Under the pieces are notes generated by a model. It had not been told where the DNA came from. It saw only the letters and a program-made list of their open reading frames with translations, and searched no databases. Position numbers and translations under genes: made by a program. 64,000 nt of DNA from Takakia lepidozioides. Lineage: Eukaryota; Streptophyta; Takakiopsida; Takakiales; Takakiaceae. Below are positions 11,460 to 21,821 of this stretch, piece by piece. Position 1 is the stretch's first letter, and every line of letters starts with the position of its first letter. The stretch covers positions 63,964,756 to 64,028,755 of the forward strand of contig CM060731.1 in the NCBI GenBank assembly GCA_030704615.1. The letters are read 5' to 3'.

Positions 11460-12651
11460 TCAGATCCTTGCAATTGCGGTTGTCCCACCATTGTGAAGGA
11501 TCTTTGCGAAACTCATCCCAGCACTGCGCCATGCTCCAAGGTAGAGGTTTGTGCTCAAAAATCTCGTAGTCTGGATATGGCCGCTTATAAGTGCGCTGCA
11601 CTTTCTTTGGGCTTGGCCACTAGTGCCACTGACTGAATGACTTTTTCCTTGGCCAACAAGGTATGCACAATCCTGATAGTCAGTGATCACGGCACCAGGG
11701 AGATGGACTCCAATGCGTTCCAAGCAAAATACAGCACCAGGAAAGATCAGCACGTCGTTCTCAGCATGCAGAAAGCGCAAAACATGGACCCCCGCAACAT
11801 GATCTTCCCAGGAGATATCAATGTTATGCGCTAGCTTCCAAGTAGGTCGTAAGTTAGCTAAAACCAGAGAACTCCCTCCTTTCACAAGTTCCCACAGCCT
11901 CTGAGGACTAGCCCGTCGTGGTGGCAGGAAACTCTCAAATTCGGTGGTGAGCTCACCAACAATGGTGAACTGCAGAATTCCAAGCTTGGCCCAACTGAGC
12001 TTGTAACCTATGGACAGGCGGGTTTTGGCGACAGACAATGGCAGTTTCAGCCCAATCTATGCTGCATAAAGGCGCTGCCGGATTTTGGCCGCCCGCGCAC
12101 CCTTGAAGGCTTCGATGCACTTCCTCCTTTGCTCCGCCTCCTCAGCTGGGGTTTGTGTGGGCTTGAGACCCTCTAAAGCAGCAGTCAACTTGAACTGCCA
12201 CACCCAGTGGTCGGAGGGTGTATCCAAAATCAGCTCAGGGTGCTCCACCAGTTCGCCAAAGAGCGGGTACTCTACTTCCACAATCAGGTTGGGATCCACT
12301 AAAGCATGAAGAACGCCAGCAGAAACCGCTTCAAAGTTTCCCGCATTTGGGCAAGTTCAGCTTCACGGGCCTCCCAGCGACTTAGCAGCTGCTTCAGGTC
12401 ATGGTCCTAGCTAGCGCATGCTGGGCTGCAACCAGCTGCAGGTCCTTATCATATAGAAACCCCTTCACTGCTCTCTTTCCATAAATGTAGACCTCCACGG
12501 TAAAGAGGATGAAATGCCCGCCACTTTCTATCAGCTTTCTGTCTTCGCATATGACTCCTATCCCAAAGTGCAGCCCTGTCGTGCGGACCTCAATCCAGAC
12601 CTCTTGGTTTTCAAACTCACGAGCAGAGACGACAACTAAATCTGCACGCAC
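11460..12651 (-). pseudogene. Unidentified coding remnant, - strand (three frames)
   Basis: Three - strand frames follow each other with normal protein-like composition: 12394-12651 (85 codons), 12057-12299 (80 codons) and 11460-12038 (192 codons). The second is charged and helical (EEAEQRRKCIEAF). The third has short hydrophobic strands (LVLANLRPTWKLAHNI, LIFPGAVFCLERIGVHL). The order and small gaps suggest one gene broken by indels, or exons of one gene. I recognise no domain and assign no function. Confidence 0.35.
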
Positions 12652-12773
12652 AGCCTATGGAAACAGCAGGGCCAGATGGACTCCCGCCCCAAGATATATA
12701 TTATAATAATGCTAAGACAAACATTGTATCTAGCTTAGCACCAGCACACTAGATAACGCTCATCTCTCTCGAG

Positions 12774-13130
12774 TGATAAGAAAAGCTAAGAACACACTGT
12801 TCATACAAGAAACAACATGAATCCAACAGCATCACTCGCTAAAACAAAAGTCGAGCCAGGGGCACCCCAAGCTATGGGGACTCCACCCCACAACAACCTA
12901 CACTCCCATCATAAGCACACTCAGATCTGAAGCGATGAAGGAGCTCGGTCGCGCAGGCTCAACTCGAGAGAGATGAGCTGCGCGACTGCCGCTCTCGTGA
13001 AGATAAGACGGTTCAGATGTCAAACTAAACTTGACACCTGACTTAACACTTGACCTAAATCCAAGTGTTAAGTACAAATAACTAGCTTTATTCTAGTCGT
13101 TTTCACACTGTGCTTATTTAACTTGACACC
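12774..13130 (-). repeat. LTR fragment (central B block), - strand
   Basis: This is the reverse complement of about 29484-29838, the centre of the copy 2 LTR. Shared text includes gtgtcaagttaaataagcac, the aactagaataaagctagttatttgtac block and the Ser/Leu-rich cgagttgagcctgcgcgaccgagct block. The flanking A blocks are missing. It abuts dead PPR sequence at 13139, as the same B block does at 32627-32699. Confidence 0.75.
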
Positions 13131-13138
13131 TTTCATCT

Positions 13139-14620
13139 TGATGCACTTATGCAAGAGACACACATACGTATCTACATCTGCTGAAATGCCTCTGTTTAAA
13201 ATTTGTAGGGCCTCTTTCAGTCTGTCTGCCTCATAAAGCATCTTCACATGCCCATAAGTGCCAAAAGAGGCATTGTGGACTCCCTCTCTTGATCCTCTTC
13301 CAGAAGTTGTGGTCATGGTTGAGGTGCCTGATTTTATCAACTGTGCCGCTACAGCTGCCGCTTCCAGCTGACCATGTACCCATGGAGGTTTCTTGTAGCT
13401 ATCCTTCCACAGGGATCCATAGGTAATCTGGAACTTGAAATCCGACCCTCTTGGATGAATATGGACCCACACTCTATCCTGCTCCTTCAGCTATCACTGC
13501 CTCTGCACAAATCATGCATACATCCTTGCCTTGTTGCCAATGCGATCATCGCACTCCACGACACCAATCTCGTTGAGCCACAGTCGAACACTACCTTCGC
13601 ATCTTCAATGCTCCCGCATTCAGCATACATGTCCACCAGGGCGGTGTTCAAAACGACAATTCCTACAAGCTGGACCATGGACCTCCCATGTCACTTCCAG
13701 GTGGAGGCAGTACATATTAAAATATCTATTCCCCCAAGGCCACATTTTCTTTACCTGTTCTTGTGAAACACACGTCAGCAAATGTGGCCCCGAATCACGG
13801 GTGCAATCAATGCGCAGTGGTTCATGGAGTCGTTGAGTCGACTACATATTCACTTTAATGAATAAATATCTTTATTCCATTAATCAAATTATGAATGAAA
13901 ATTTCTAGTCGCATGTGCAGTAATTAGAACCACTTGGATTTTCCGTTTTTTCAAATTTTATGTATTTTCGTAATTAATTAAATAGCCCGGTGCTACGACT
14001 CCGGAGTCGTTGACCCCACTTCTGCCCGCCGTCTGAAATGCCCCCGTGGGCCCACATTGTCCGTTTCGACTCTCCAGTAGTCTCGCTTACTGCCAAGTGG
14101 TTCCCGGAGTGATTGGCGGACACCCAGTCGATTCGGAAAAGACACGAATGCTTCTAGTGGCAAATGCACACAAACATGATGTGCTTCCCCCATCATCTGC
14201 TCATAGCTCTCCAAAGCCTCCATCCCACGTCCCTGCCGTGCATACCCTGCAAGCATCGCATTCCACGACAGCACATCTCGTTCAACCATAGTGTCGAACA
14301 CTCCCTTTGCATCCTAGATGCACCCACATTTTGCAAACATGTTCACCAGGGTATTGTTCAGAATGACATCTGATACAATTCTAGCTCTGAAGATGACACC
14401 ATGGACCTCTTTCCCCTTGGGGCAGTGTTCAGATTGACATTTGGCACAATTCCAGCTTTGATGATATCCCCATGCACCTCTTGCCCTTCTCCAGGGCTGC
14501 CAGGCTTGCACAAGCATTGCAAATGCACACAAACACGATGTGCTTCCCCCATCATTTGCTCATAGGTCTCCAAAGCCTCCATCCCACGTCCCTGCCGTGC
14601 ATACCCTGGACCAAGCTGAC
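13139..14620 (-). pseudogene. Dead PPR fragments, - strand
   Basis: The pieces come from a plant PLS-type pentatricopeptide repeat gene. At 13139-13472 there is an N-terminal type segment (RLKEALQILNRGI, then TYVCLLHKCI). At 13487-13678 there is a repeat segment (LNTALVDMYAECGS). Pieces at 13993-14301 and 14314-14582 match the modules amplified at 29.9-32.6 kb. The order is scrambled relative to a normal protein and several stops occur. The piece near 14316 shares the same TAG in the GC(I) position as modules in the other cluster. The fragments sit directly next to an LTR B block. Confidence 0.8.
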
Positions 14621-15686
14621 TCTCCCAAGAACCTTGTAAACATCAGCGAGGACTTAAGTGCGCAACAGCGCTTAGTGGGGCTTAGTGCTTGAGGGAAAAA
14701 AAAAACATCGCATTGGTCCATGAGAACCACCATGGTGTAGCTAAGCGAGCAGAGATTGAAACACGACCTGCTAAGACCAAGCTGACTCTCCCAAGAACCT
14801 TGTAAACATCAGGAAGAATACCAAATCATGGTACTAACAGGAGCCAAAAGCCCACATTTGCAGGATGGACAAACTTCTTCACATCCTACATTAAGAAAAG
14901 GCCACACCTTGCGATTGCGACTGTTCCACCATCATGAAGGATCTGTAAAAAACTCATGCGAGCTCTGCTCCATGCTGCAAATTCAGAGCCGAGTCTGATG
15001 AGAGGGCAAAACAGGTTGAAATAGGTCGAAGAAGAAGGTGCCCTAACCACATTGTCGTCGACCTTGTGTCATGACCCATGGAGGATTTGACAGACCATGA
15101 ACCCAAACGGACCTCTTGTGTGTGCTGCTTGTGTCTGTAGTCAGGTAATGTCGGATTGTCCATGAAAACCACCACGGTACAGCTGAGCGATCAGAGATTG
15201 AAACGCGACCTGCTAAGACCAACCTGCACGAGGATTTAGTGTATGAACCCGCGACCCCGCGACACACAGGAAGAGCCCTTACCGGTACGCTACATGCACA
15301 CATTTGAAATTTCCCCCCAAAAGTATGTATATATTGTACATACGTGATGGGCAATTTTTTAAGTTTTTTAACCTTTTTACAAACCCTATAAGCAAAAAAA
15401 AAAAAAAAATCTTAATAAATTTTAAAGGAAACCTCAGGCCCTTGAGGAGGGGGAAAAATTAACCCCCTTTCATTTATGGGCCATGAGACCTACAAGAGGA
15501 TCAACGCCCAGACATACCGTCGTCACAAACAATCCCACACATGGGGTAATGCAGCGGGTTTGAACCCTGAACCACCAGGGCGACACACTCTGCACTTACC
15601 AGCCGATGTGTTTTTTTTAAATCTTTTGCACTTTGATTTTTTATTATTTTTTTAAATCATTTTAGTGGTTACAAGTGAGCACATAG
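14621..15686. other. No gene; diverged direct repeats
   Basis: A block beginning gaccaagctgactctcccaa occurs at about 14613 and again at 14775. A longer block containing catgaaaaccacca(t/c)ggt(g/a) and gattgaaac(a/g)cgacctgctaagacca occurs at about 14715 and 15160. I see no coding sequence. A/T-rich low-complexity sequence covers 15350-15415 and 15605-15665. Confidence 0.5.
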
Positions 15687-16091
15687 ATGTATTCCATGGA
15701 GATAAACAAAACTGTTCATCCGGTGTCTTCACGGTGGATGTATCCCATGGAGCGTTACATGAAAGATCTTAAGGGATACGTTAGGAATTACGCAAAGCCA
15801 GAAGGGAGTACGGCTGTAGGGTATGTTCTGGATGAGGCCATGGGGTTCATGACTGAGTATATGCAATCATTTGATGCAACTCAACGGCGGACTTGGGATG
15901 CAAATGCGGAGGAAATGGTTGAGGATGAGGTCTTCGAAGGTGTCGGCAAAAAGCGGGACATGACTGGAGCAGGGAGAGATGCAACACAAATTTTGTATGT
16001 GCTGAACAATACCAATGTCATGGCTTCTTGGGTGCAACGAGTACTTTTTTTCATTGCACCTTATTCATATCAAGTTCAATTTCAATTCTGA
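15687..16091 (+). pseudogene. CACTA-type transposase-associated fragment (DUF4218-like)
   Basis: The 134-codon frame includes SRWMYPMERYMKDLKGYVRN, followed by PEGSTAVGY and a later EYMQ. That run is characteristic of the plant DUF4218 domain found in proteins of En/Spm (CACTA) DNA transposons. The domain is only partly present, with no transposase core (DUF4216 or Tnp2) upstream, so this is the C-terminal remnant of the element. The repeat-rich tract to the right (16180-17275) fits the element's 3' terminal region. Confidence 0.7.
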
Positions 16092-16179
16092 CTGTCACTA
16101 GTGTAATCAAACCACCCACAAAGTCACAAATGTCAGTGTTTCATCGTGATTATAACCAATGTTATAGTAACGGAATGTC

Positions 16180-17275
16180 TGAGTGAGTGACTTGTTGGAA
16201 GAGCATGTTCATTTACAAGTCATTCTACTCACTCGTCCAGTGGTTTGAAACAGTGGTTTTTAAAGTATCATTTATGCTAGGTATTTTTTGCGAAGTAATG
16301 CAATACTTCATTGCTAACATGTGTCATTCTTGTTGCCATTTTGTGACAAAAAGTATGCAACAGAGAAGGCACAATTCACAGCAGACAGAGAGGCCTGTGG
16401 TGATGAGTGGCGTGCCAATCGACGTCTACCTTATCATATCAACCAATACCTAAGTCATTAGATGGTCCCACGGCTCTAAATAAAGAAGACCTGGTTATGT
16501 TGGCTACCATTCAAGCGGCATTTGTGCAACCAACCGCTATTCCAGCTGAGCAAAGTGATTCAGAGGGTGACAAATATGTTTCAGACTCAGAATAAAGTTT
16601 ATTGTTGGAACCATTTGTTCAATAGCATCATCCCATAATGGTCTGGCCACTTGTCTGTTTTTCAAAGTCTGTCACAGCTGCACAAACCACTTAAAGTTTT
16701 TCATGTATCACCCAAAAAGTGGTACCAATCATTGTTGTGTAGGCAACCACTCATGAGCAACCACTAGAATAGTGGTTCCAATTACTGCAGTATCTTTCAC
16801 CACCCACTCTCCACCACTGTCAAAGTGATACAAATCAATGAGATGTCTTTAACCACTCAAGATCAACGTGCACTGTCCCATCCACGTGGAATATTATATT
16901 TATGAATTAAAATATATTTCCAAATCATAAATCACAAATAAAATTTGAATTATTACACGTGGAGTAGCAAGTGGTTTCAATTCCCATCACTGAGGGTCTA
17001 TAACCACTCATAATGTACCACTGCACTCGTCCACGTGGAATATTATATTTATTAATTAAAATGTATTACCAAATAAATAATAATAAATAAAAACAAATTA
17101 TTACACGTGGACTACTGAGTGGTTGAAACCACTTCCAACCACTGTCTGTGATGCCACTGTGGCATTTCATTGGGATTAACCACTGGCAAGTGGTTACTAG
17201 TGGTTTATAGAGTGGAAAAAGACAGTAGTGGTTAAAGGGCCAGTGGTTATTCCACGTTTTTCTTCTAGTGAATGC
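16180..17275 (+). mobile_element. CACTA transposon 3' subterminal repeats and terminus
   Basis: The tract contains many copies of short motifs of the form aaccact / agtggtt in both orientations, for example near 16730-16800, 16980-17020 and 17120-17250. This is typical of CACTA subterminal regions. The right end, read on the - strand, begins CACTAGAAGAAAAACGTGG at about 17275. I could not find the matching left terminus, so the element is truncated or interrupted on the left. Confidence 0.6.
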
Positions 17276-17789
17276 GTAACGGCTACTCCACCTACATCCA
17301 GCTAAGTTTAATTGAAAGTCTCCATCGACGATACCATTCATCCATGCCCAAAAGCTAGCAGGTGGGAGTCAATCCCTTACATATGTGAGGCTTGCTGGCC
17401 CCACTAACTAAGCGAGATCCAGTGAGCAATCAAGGAAAAGTGAACAAGGGATCTATAACAAAATTAAGCAAAAACTAGGCATCCGATCAAGCTTGGGATG
17501 AAAAAACCAAATGAACAAAACCTTGCCCTGCAAAATGGGCGAAGGACAAAAGATCAAAGTGGAAAAACCCCAAGCATGGTACAATCTGGTGCCATCTCTA
17601 GCACGACACAACAAACAAAGGCTAACTATGGCTCAGATTCGACAAATTGCAGGCGGGAGAGAGCAGCCTTAGTTGGAGTATAAATCACCTGTCTATTTTC
17701 CACATTCAAACATGTCAAGTCAAATGTTAGAATGCAGGGAACTAATAAAGACACATGGACTGAACCAGCCAGATGAGGAGTGGAAGTGT
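17276..17789. other. No gene recognised
   Basis: I see no supportable ORF or RNA gene. The stretch probably represents non-coding sequence downstream of the integrase fragment that follows on the - strand. Confidence 0.4.
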
Positions 17790-18056
17790 TGTGGGAGGAG
17801 CACATACTGTCTACCTGGAAGAATTTCAGTGATAAGGTAAGGGCCATATTTGCGCCGCTCAGCCTTAGAGACCTGCTTCCCTGGTTGCAATCTAACACAA
17901 ACAAATTGTCCTAGTTTAAAAGACTCAGAATAAACAACGGTGATAATACTTAACCTGAGATGCCTGAGCAAACTGGATATTGGACTTGGCAGTCTCACAA
18001 AGCTGCCTGCGTTTAGCATCCATAGTAAGCAAAAATTGCTCTCAGTTTTCAGGTTA
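17790..18056 (-). pseudogene. Integrase C-terminal (GPY/F) fragment, - strand Ty3 element
   Basis: On the - strand the segment starts RPLNLKTESNF at 18056. After a frame change it gives the DAKRRQLCETAKSNIQ helix (about 18000-17950), then LGQFVCVRL and KYGPYLITEIL, the GPY/F motif that ends Ty3 integrases (about 17835). It is what should follow the integrase core that ends at 4137, with only a short gap of perhaps ten residues. Its position at the far end of the inserted block makes the element circularly permuted relative to normal order. Confidence 0.75.
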
Positions 18057-18059
18057 AGT

Positions 18060-19640
18060 GGCCGACACCTGACGTACATAGGAGGAGTTGCGGTTGCCCA
18101 GCGAGGCAAGATGCCGACACTGGCAGCATTCACAGTTGCAGTGACTTGGCCTGGAGAGTTGTTGGATGGCAACACTCATTCAGAGGATGTGTCACCTCCG
18201 GGAGAGCAGGATGACATGTATGGTATGGCGGAGTTGCTTGCCATGGTTGCTCACAATCCATTGTAACGGGTTGCTGATCGACGGGTGCAACAAGCCTGGG
18301 TAGAGGCTTTTGTACTGTCAGGAGAGGAGGACGATACGGGGATTGCACCAGGACCACCTCAGTTGTCTCCATTGGACACCACACCGATTGTGTGGCAGTG
18401 TTTGGATGAAGGCATTTGCCTTCTGGACTTGTTTGGCGAGATCAGCACCGGATTAGCTGCTGTTCTACAGGCAGGTGTACGAGTACGGCGGTACTTATAT
18501 GTGGAGAAGGATGAGACTGCACGACGCGTCTCCCTACGCCATGTTGCTCAGTTGGTGCAGCAGTACCCTGAGTTGTTGCCGGTGTCTGCAGTTCATGGAT
18601 GTCACCAGGCCTTGTCAGCAGACATTTCGTTGCTGGGGGCGCAGGATTTGGAGCGGGTTGGCTCCATTGATCTGGTAGTGGCAGGTTGGCCCTGCCAGAC
18701 ATGGCAATGGATTACAAGACTCGAGGTCGGGTCTGTTTTGGGAGATGGTGCGGGTTTTGCGCCACTTACAGCTTCATCAAGCTCTATCTCCAACATACAT
18801 CTTGGAGAATGTGCCACTGATGGGCGATTCTCGGGCCAGGGTGATGGCCAGTGTGCATCAAGTCCGGTCGTGGCTTGGGTCAGCAGTGTTGTTGGATACA
18901 GCTGTAGTGGGGTCACGAGCTCATCGTCCACGGTTATGGTGGACTAACTTGATGCCACCCGCACTGCTCAATCGTGCATTTGATGGGGTGCAACGGCCAG
19001 CACACCTCACAGTGGATAGCATTTTGGACACATGAAGGCAGTCTCAGCGTATGAGACACGATGACCGTTTGCCTTTGGCAGTGGTCAACAAGGTGGGTCA
19101 ACCACGAGCAGCACTACCTACACTGCTCAGCTTCCCAGGATCCCATGCTTTCCGGGATGGTGGACCTGGCCTCCTGTGGGATGCTCAGTTGCAGCTGTTA
19201 GTGGAGCCTAATGCCGACGAGCGAGAACGGGCTATGGGTTTTTCCACTGGGACCACATCGGTGCCTTCTCTTTCTGAGGCATCACGTCGTCAAGTGTTGG
19301 GGCAAGCAATGGATCTAAATTGCTTGACCTGGATTATCAGCTTGGCTATGGCTGAACAATGAAGAGTGCGGAGTGCACTTCCCTTGATGGTCTCTCTGCC
19401 TACCAAGATGGTACAGGCAGTGAGTGGGGGCAAGCCGGTGAGGACCACGGGGTGTAGACATCCATGGCACACGTGGGAGGTGATTGAGGTTCGGAGGGAG
19501 TTGGCAGCCAAGGCGGTTGTGATGGATGAGGTGGGGATTCTTCTTGGATTGAGGAGATCCTCAAGGATGAGATGATGGGGCAGGATGAGGCCTTGTCATT
19601 GACGGAGCAGGCAGGGAGTACTGCTCATGAGGTTGCGGCA
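18060..19640 (+). pseudogene. DNMT3-like methyltransferase region, retrotransposon copy 1 (broken)
   Basis: Homologous to 24415-26012. Sequence from about 18060 continues the copy 1 gag-protease frame that stops at 4152. The methyltransferase is dead. Motif I reads DLFGEIST, with Glu where copy 2 has Gly. After the PCQ of motif IV (about 18692) a 17-base deletion removes the following block and shifts frame, and a further stop lies near 19033. ENV (motif VI) and the RPRLWWTN block (motif VIII) remain readable in another frame. Its value is comparative: the gag side runs into the methyltransferase in one frame here (about 18075-18160), showing that the break at that point in copy 2 is a later deletion. 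Confidence 0.85.
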
Positions 19641-19649
19641 TAGCAACCA
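19641..19649 (+). promoter_or_regulatory. Putative UAG readthrough signal, copy 1
   Basis: TAG followed by CAACCA separates the methyltransferase end from the pol region. It is in frame with pol downstream and aligns base for base with 26013-26021 in copy 2. UAG CAR YYA is the established readthrough consensus of tobamovirus-type stops. Confidence 0.5.
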
Positions 19650-20697
19650 TGGGACGCGTCCTCTACCTCTAAGTCTGCTGGACTTAAGGTTGCAGTTACG
19701 GAGGACAATTGGGAGCCTGACATTGGACCCATTGTCACTGGAGGAGAGAGACGACGTATACGGCGGTTCCTGAGGCTTACAAGAATTGCTTTGCCTTCAG
19801 TTTGAAGGATTTGAGAAGGACGAGGAGATGGTGCCGGGATGGCATGCATCTGCCTTTTTGTGTATCTTGGCATCAGGAGGTCAGATTGGACCTACAACAG
19901 GGATGACTATAGACGGAGTGTCTGAGGACCCTGAGGCTATTGATGAGCCAGGTGGTGCCAGAGGTATACATGAGAATTCGGTTGTGTTGGACTACCTCCG
20001 CACTGGAGACACGGTAGCTAGTGTGACTGCCAAGGAGAGGGATCGGATCCTGCAACGAGCCAAGAGGTTCAAGTGGGAGGGGATACACCTGCTGCGAGTG
20101 TAGGAGGATGGTTGGGTGAGGATCGTCCCTCACCCAACAGAGCGTGCACGGTTAGTGCGGCATGCCCATGAGGAGTTGGGGCATTTTGGAGTGCGACGCA
20201 CTCATAATTTACTGCAGGGGCAATATTGATGGCGTGGTATGCACATAGAGGTGCAACAGTTCATGGCTAGGTGCATGGTATGTGACAGGGTGCGTGCTTC
20301 ATTCAACGCCTCTACACCACAGTTGCATCCTTTACCCATCATGGGATTGGGCTACAAGTGGAGTCTTGACTTCGCAGGGCCGTTGCCATTGATGATGCGC
20401 CACCACAGATATGTGTTGGTGATGGTGGAGTACTTCTCCAAGTGGATTGAGTTGGTTCCATTGCCTGACAAGGCTAGTGAGGGGGCTGCGTATGCATTCC
20501 TGGAGCGTGTGCTTAGCCGATTCAGTGCTCCAGCTGAGGTACTCACGGACCAAGGGAGAGAGTTCTTGGGGGAGTTTTAGGCTTTGTGTGATAAAGCCTT
20601 GATAGACCACCGTACCACTTCTTGGGATCATCCTGAGGCCGATGGCTTGGCAAAGAAAGTGGTGCAGACGGTGAAGAGGGGTTTGCGCAAGTATGGC
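19650..20697 (+). pseudogene. Pol remnant of copy 1: RT/RNase H deleted, integrase partial
   Basis: The spacer and start of RT are present to about 19808. The sequence then jumps to the region after RNase H (DEEMVPGWHAS at about 19822), a deletion of roughly 1.4 kb relative to copy 2. The integrase zinc domain and core follow with stops (near 20101, 20228 and 20578). The core keeps WSLDFAGPLP and LTDQGREFLGEF. Homology ends at about 20697 inside the core, so the PHD finger and 3' LTR are missing from this copy. Confidence 0.8.
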
Positions 20698-21301
20698 AGG
20701 CATTAGCAGTGGACAACAAACTGCTGTAGTTGGCGTTGAGGGCCTCAATATTGCTTTGGACAATCAGAACTCTGTTGGAGCCAACAGTTCTGTAGCTGTA
20801 GGTGAAATACCAAAGTGGGTGAAAGCTAGGCTTGGAACACAGCCAAAGACAGCCCCGGGGACCAAGGTGTTCAGCCACAAGGCCGTGGTGTACTGGAGTA
20901 GAGGAGCAGGAGCTACACAAGTTTGTGCAATCAAACAGCGTTGCAGCCGGACACGCTCTGCACAAGGCAACCACGAGCGGGGGTTCATTAGCGAGGACAA
21001 GTTTGTTCTGTTTGAAGGAGATGCAATCATTTGCAATGAAGACACCCGCAACCGTCTCAAAGCTTTTGAGTTGAGAGACTATCAGACCCTACCTTTGTTT
21101 TCTTTAGTGTTTAGTGAGCGGGAGATAGGGGAGTATTGCTTTGTCTCTACTTGGCAGAAAGAGGAGGAGGGTTGGTTAGAGCGAGCTACTGTAGCTTGGG
21201 ACAAGGTTAGTGGCAGGTTTATGGACATAGATATACCTCCTACACCTTACCATCATGCAGAGCGAGGCACTTTGAGAGAAGTCTGGCAGATGATAGCATA
21301 G
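20693..21301 (+). CDS. Unidentified 202-codon ORF
   Basis: An uninterrupted ORF begins with ATG at 20693, right at the point where copy 1 integrase homology ends, and stops about 90 bases before the copy 2 leader. The product is mixed in composition, with no signal peptide or membrane segment. The C-terminal half (about residues 95-200) looks globular and contains FVLFEGDAIICNEDTRNRLK and a Trp-rich stretch. I recognise no family. It might be a captured gene at the 5' end of copy 2, or a fragment of a host gene cut by the retrotransposons. The methyltransferase element's other copy has no counterpart in this window. Confidence 0.4.
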   Translation: MAGISSGQQTAVVGVEGLNIALDNQNSVGANSSVAVGEIPKWVKARLGTQPKTAPGTKVFSHKAVVYWSRGAGATQVCAIKQRCSRTRSAQGNHERGFISEDKFVLFEGDAIICNEDTRNRLKAFELRDYQTLPLFSLVFSEREIGEYCFVSTWQKEEEGWLERATVAWDKVSGRFMDIDIPPTPYHHAERGTLREVWQMIA

Positions 21302-21389
21302 ATCAGGATTAGATCTTGCTTGGTCGGGCTTCTATTCTTCCCCTCCATCTCTGTACTATTTTCATTACCTTGTACTTGTAGTTGCCAAA

Positions 21390-21821
21390 GCCTCTCTTGG
21401 TGGAGGCCAGTCAGTCCGGGGTTTTGGGTTGGGATATTCTGCAGGATCAGTATTGCAGCTGGATTTTGGTGTGGGGGTGTTGATGTTTTGATTTCTTGTG
21501 TTTGGATCCCCCCCAACACCTGCATGCTTGACGGTGCGCCATATTGGTTTTGTGTGGGCGCTTGCTTTCATAGGGATTAGGCCGGATTTGATCACCGGTC
21601 AATCCTAGAGTATGCTGTCGGTGGTGAGGCTGGAGTGATGACCAGCAAGACCACCAGTGTTTCTTCTATGGTGAGGCTGGGTTGATGACCAGCCAACCAT
21701 AGGAGTTCTTGCGGTGGATGCAGGTGCAGGTGCCCTGAGCCACTGGGATATGACCCTTAAACTGCAACAGGTGCCTACCCGTGTCACTATTAGAACTAGT
21801 AATAGAGCCTTATAGTGTCAC
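21390..21821 (+). other. 5' leader of methyltransferase retrotransposon copy 2
   Basis: Non-coding sequence homologous to the copy 1 leader (1060-1536). No 5' LTR matching 29397-29924 is found upstream in the window, so the 5' end of copy 2 is truncated or replaced. Confidence 0.6.

Noticed and set aside
21300-21821. 5' LTR of copy 2
   Set aside because: The sequence matches the copy 1 leader and not the 3' LTR at 29397-29924, so it is internal leader sequence.
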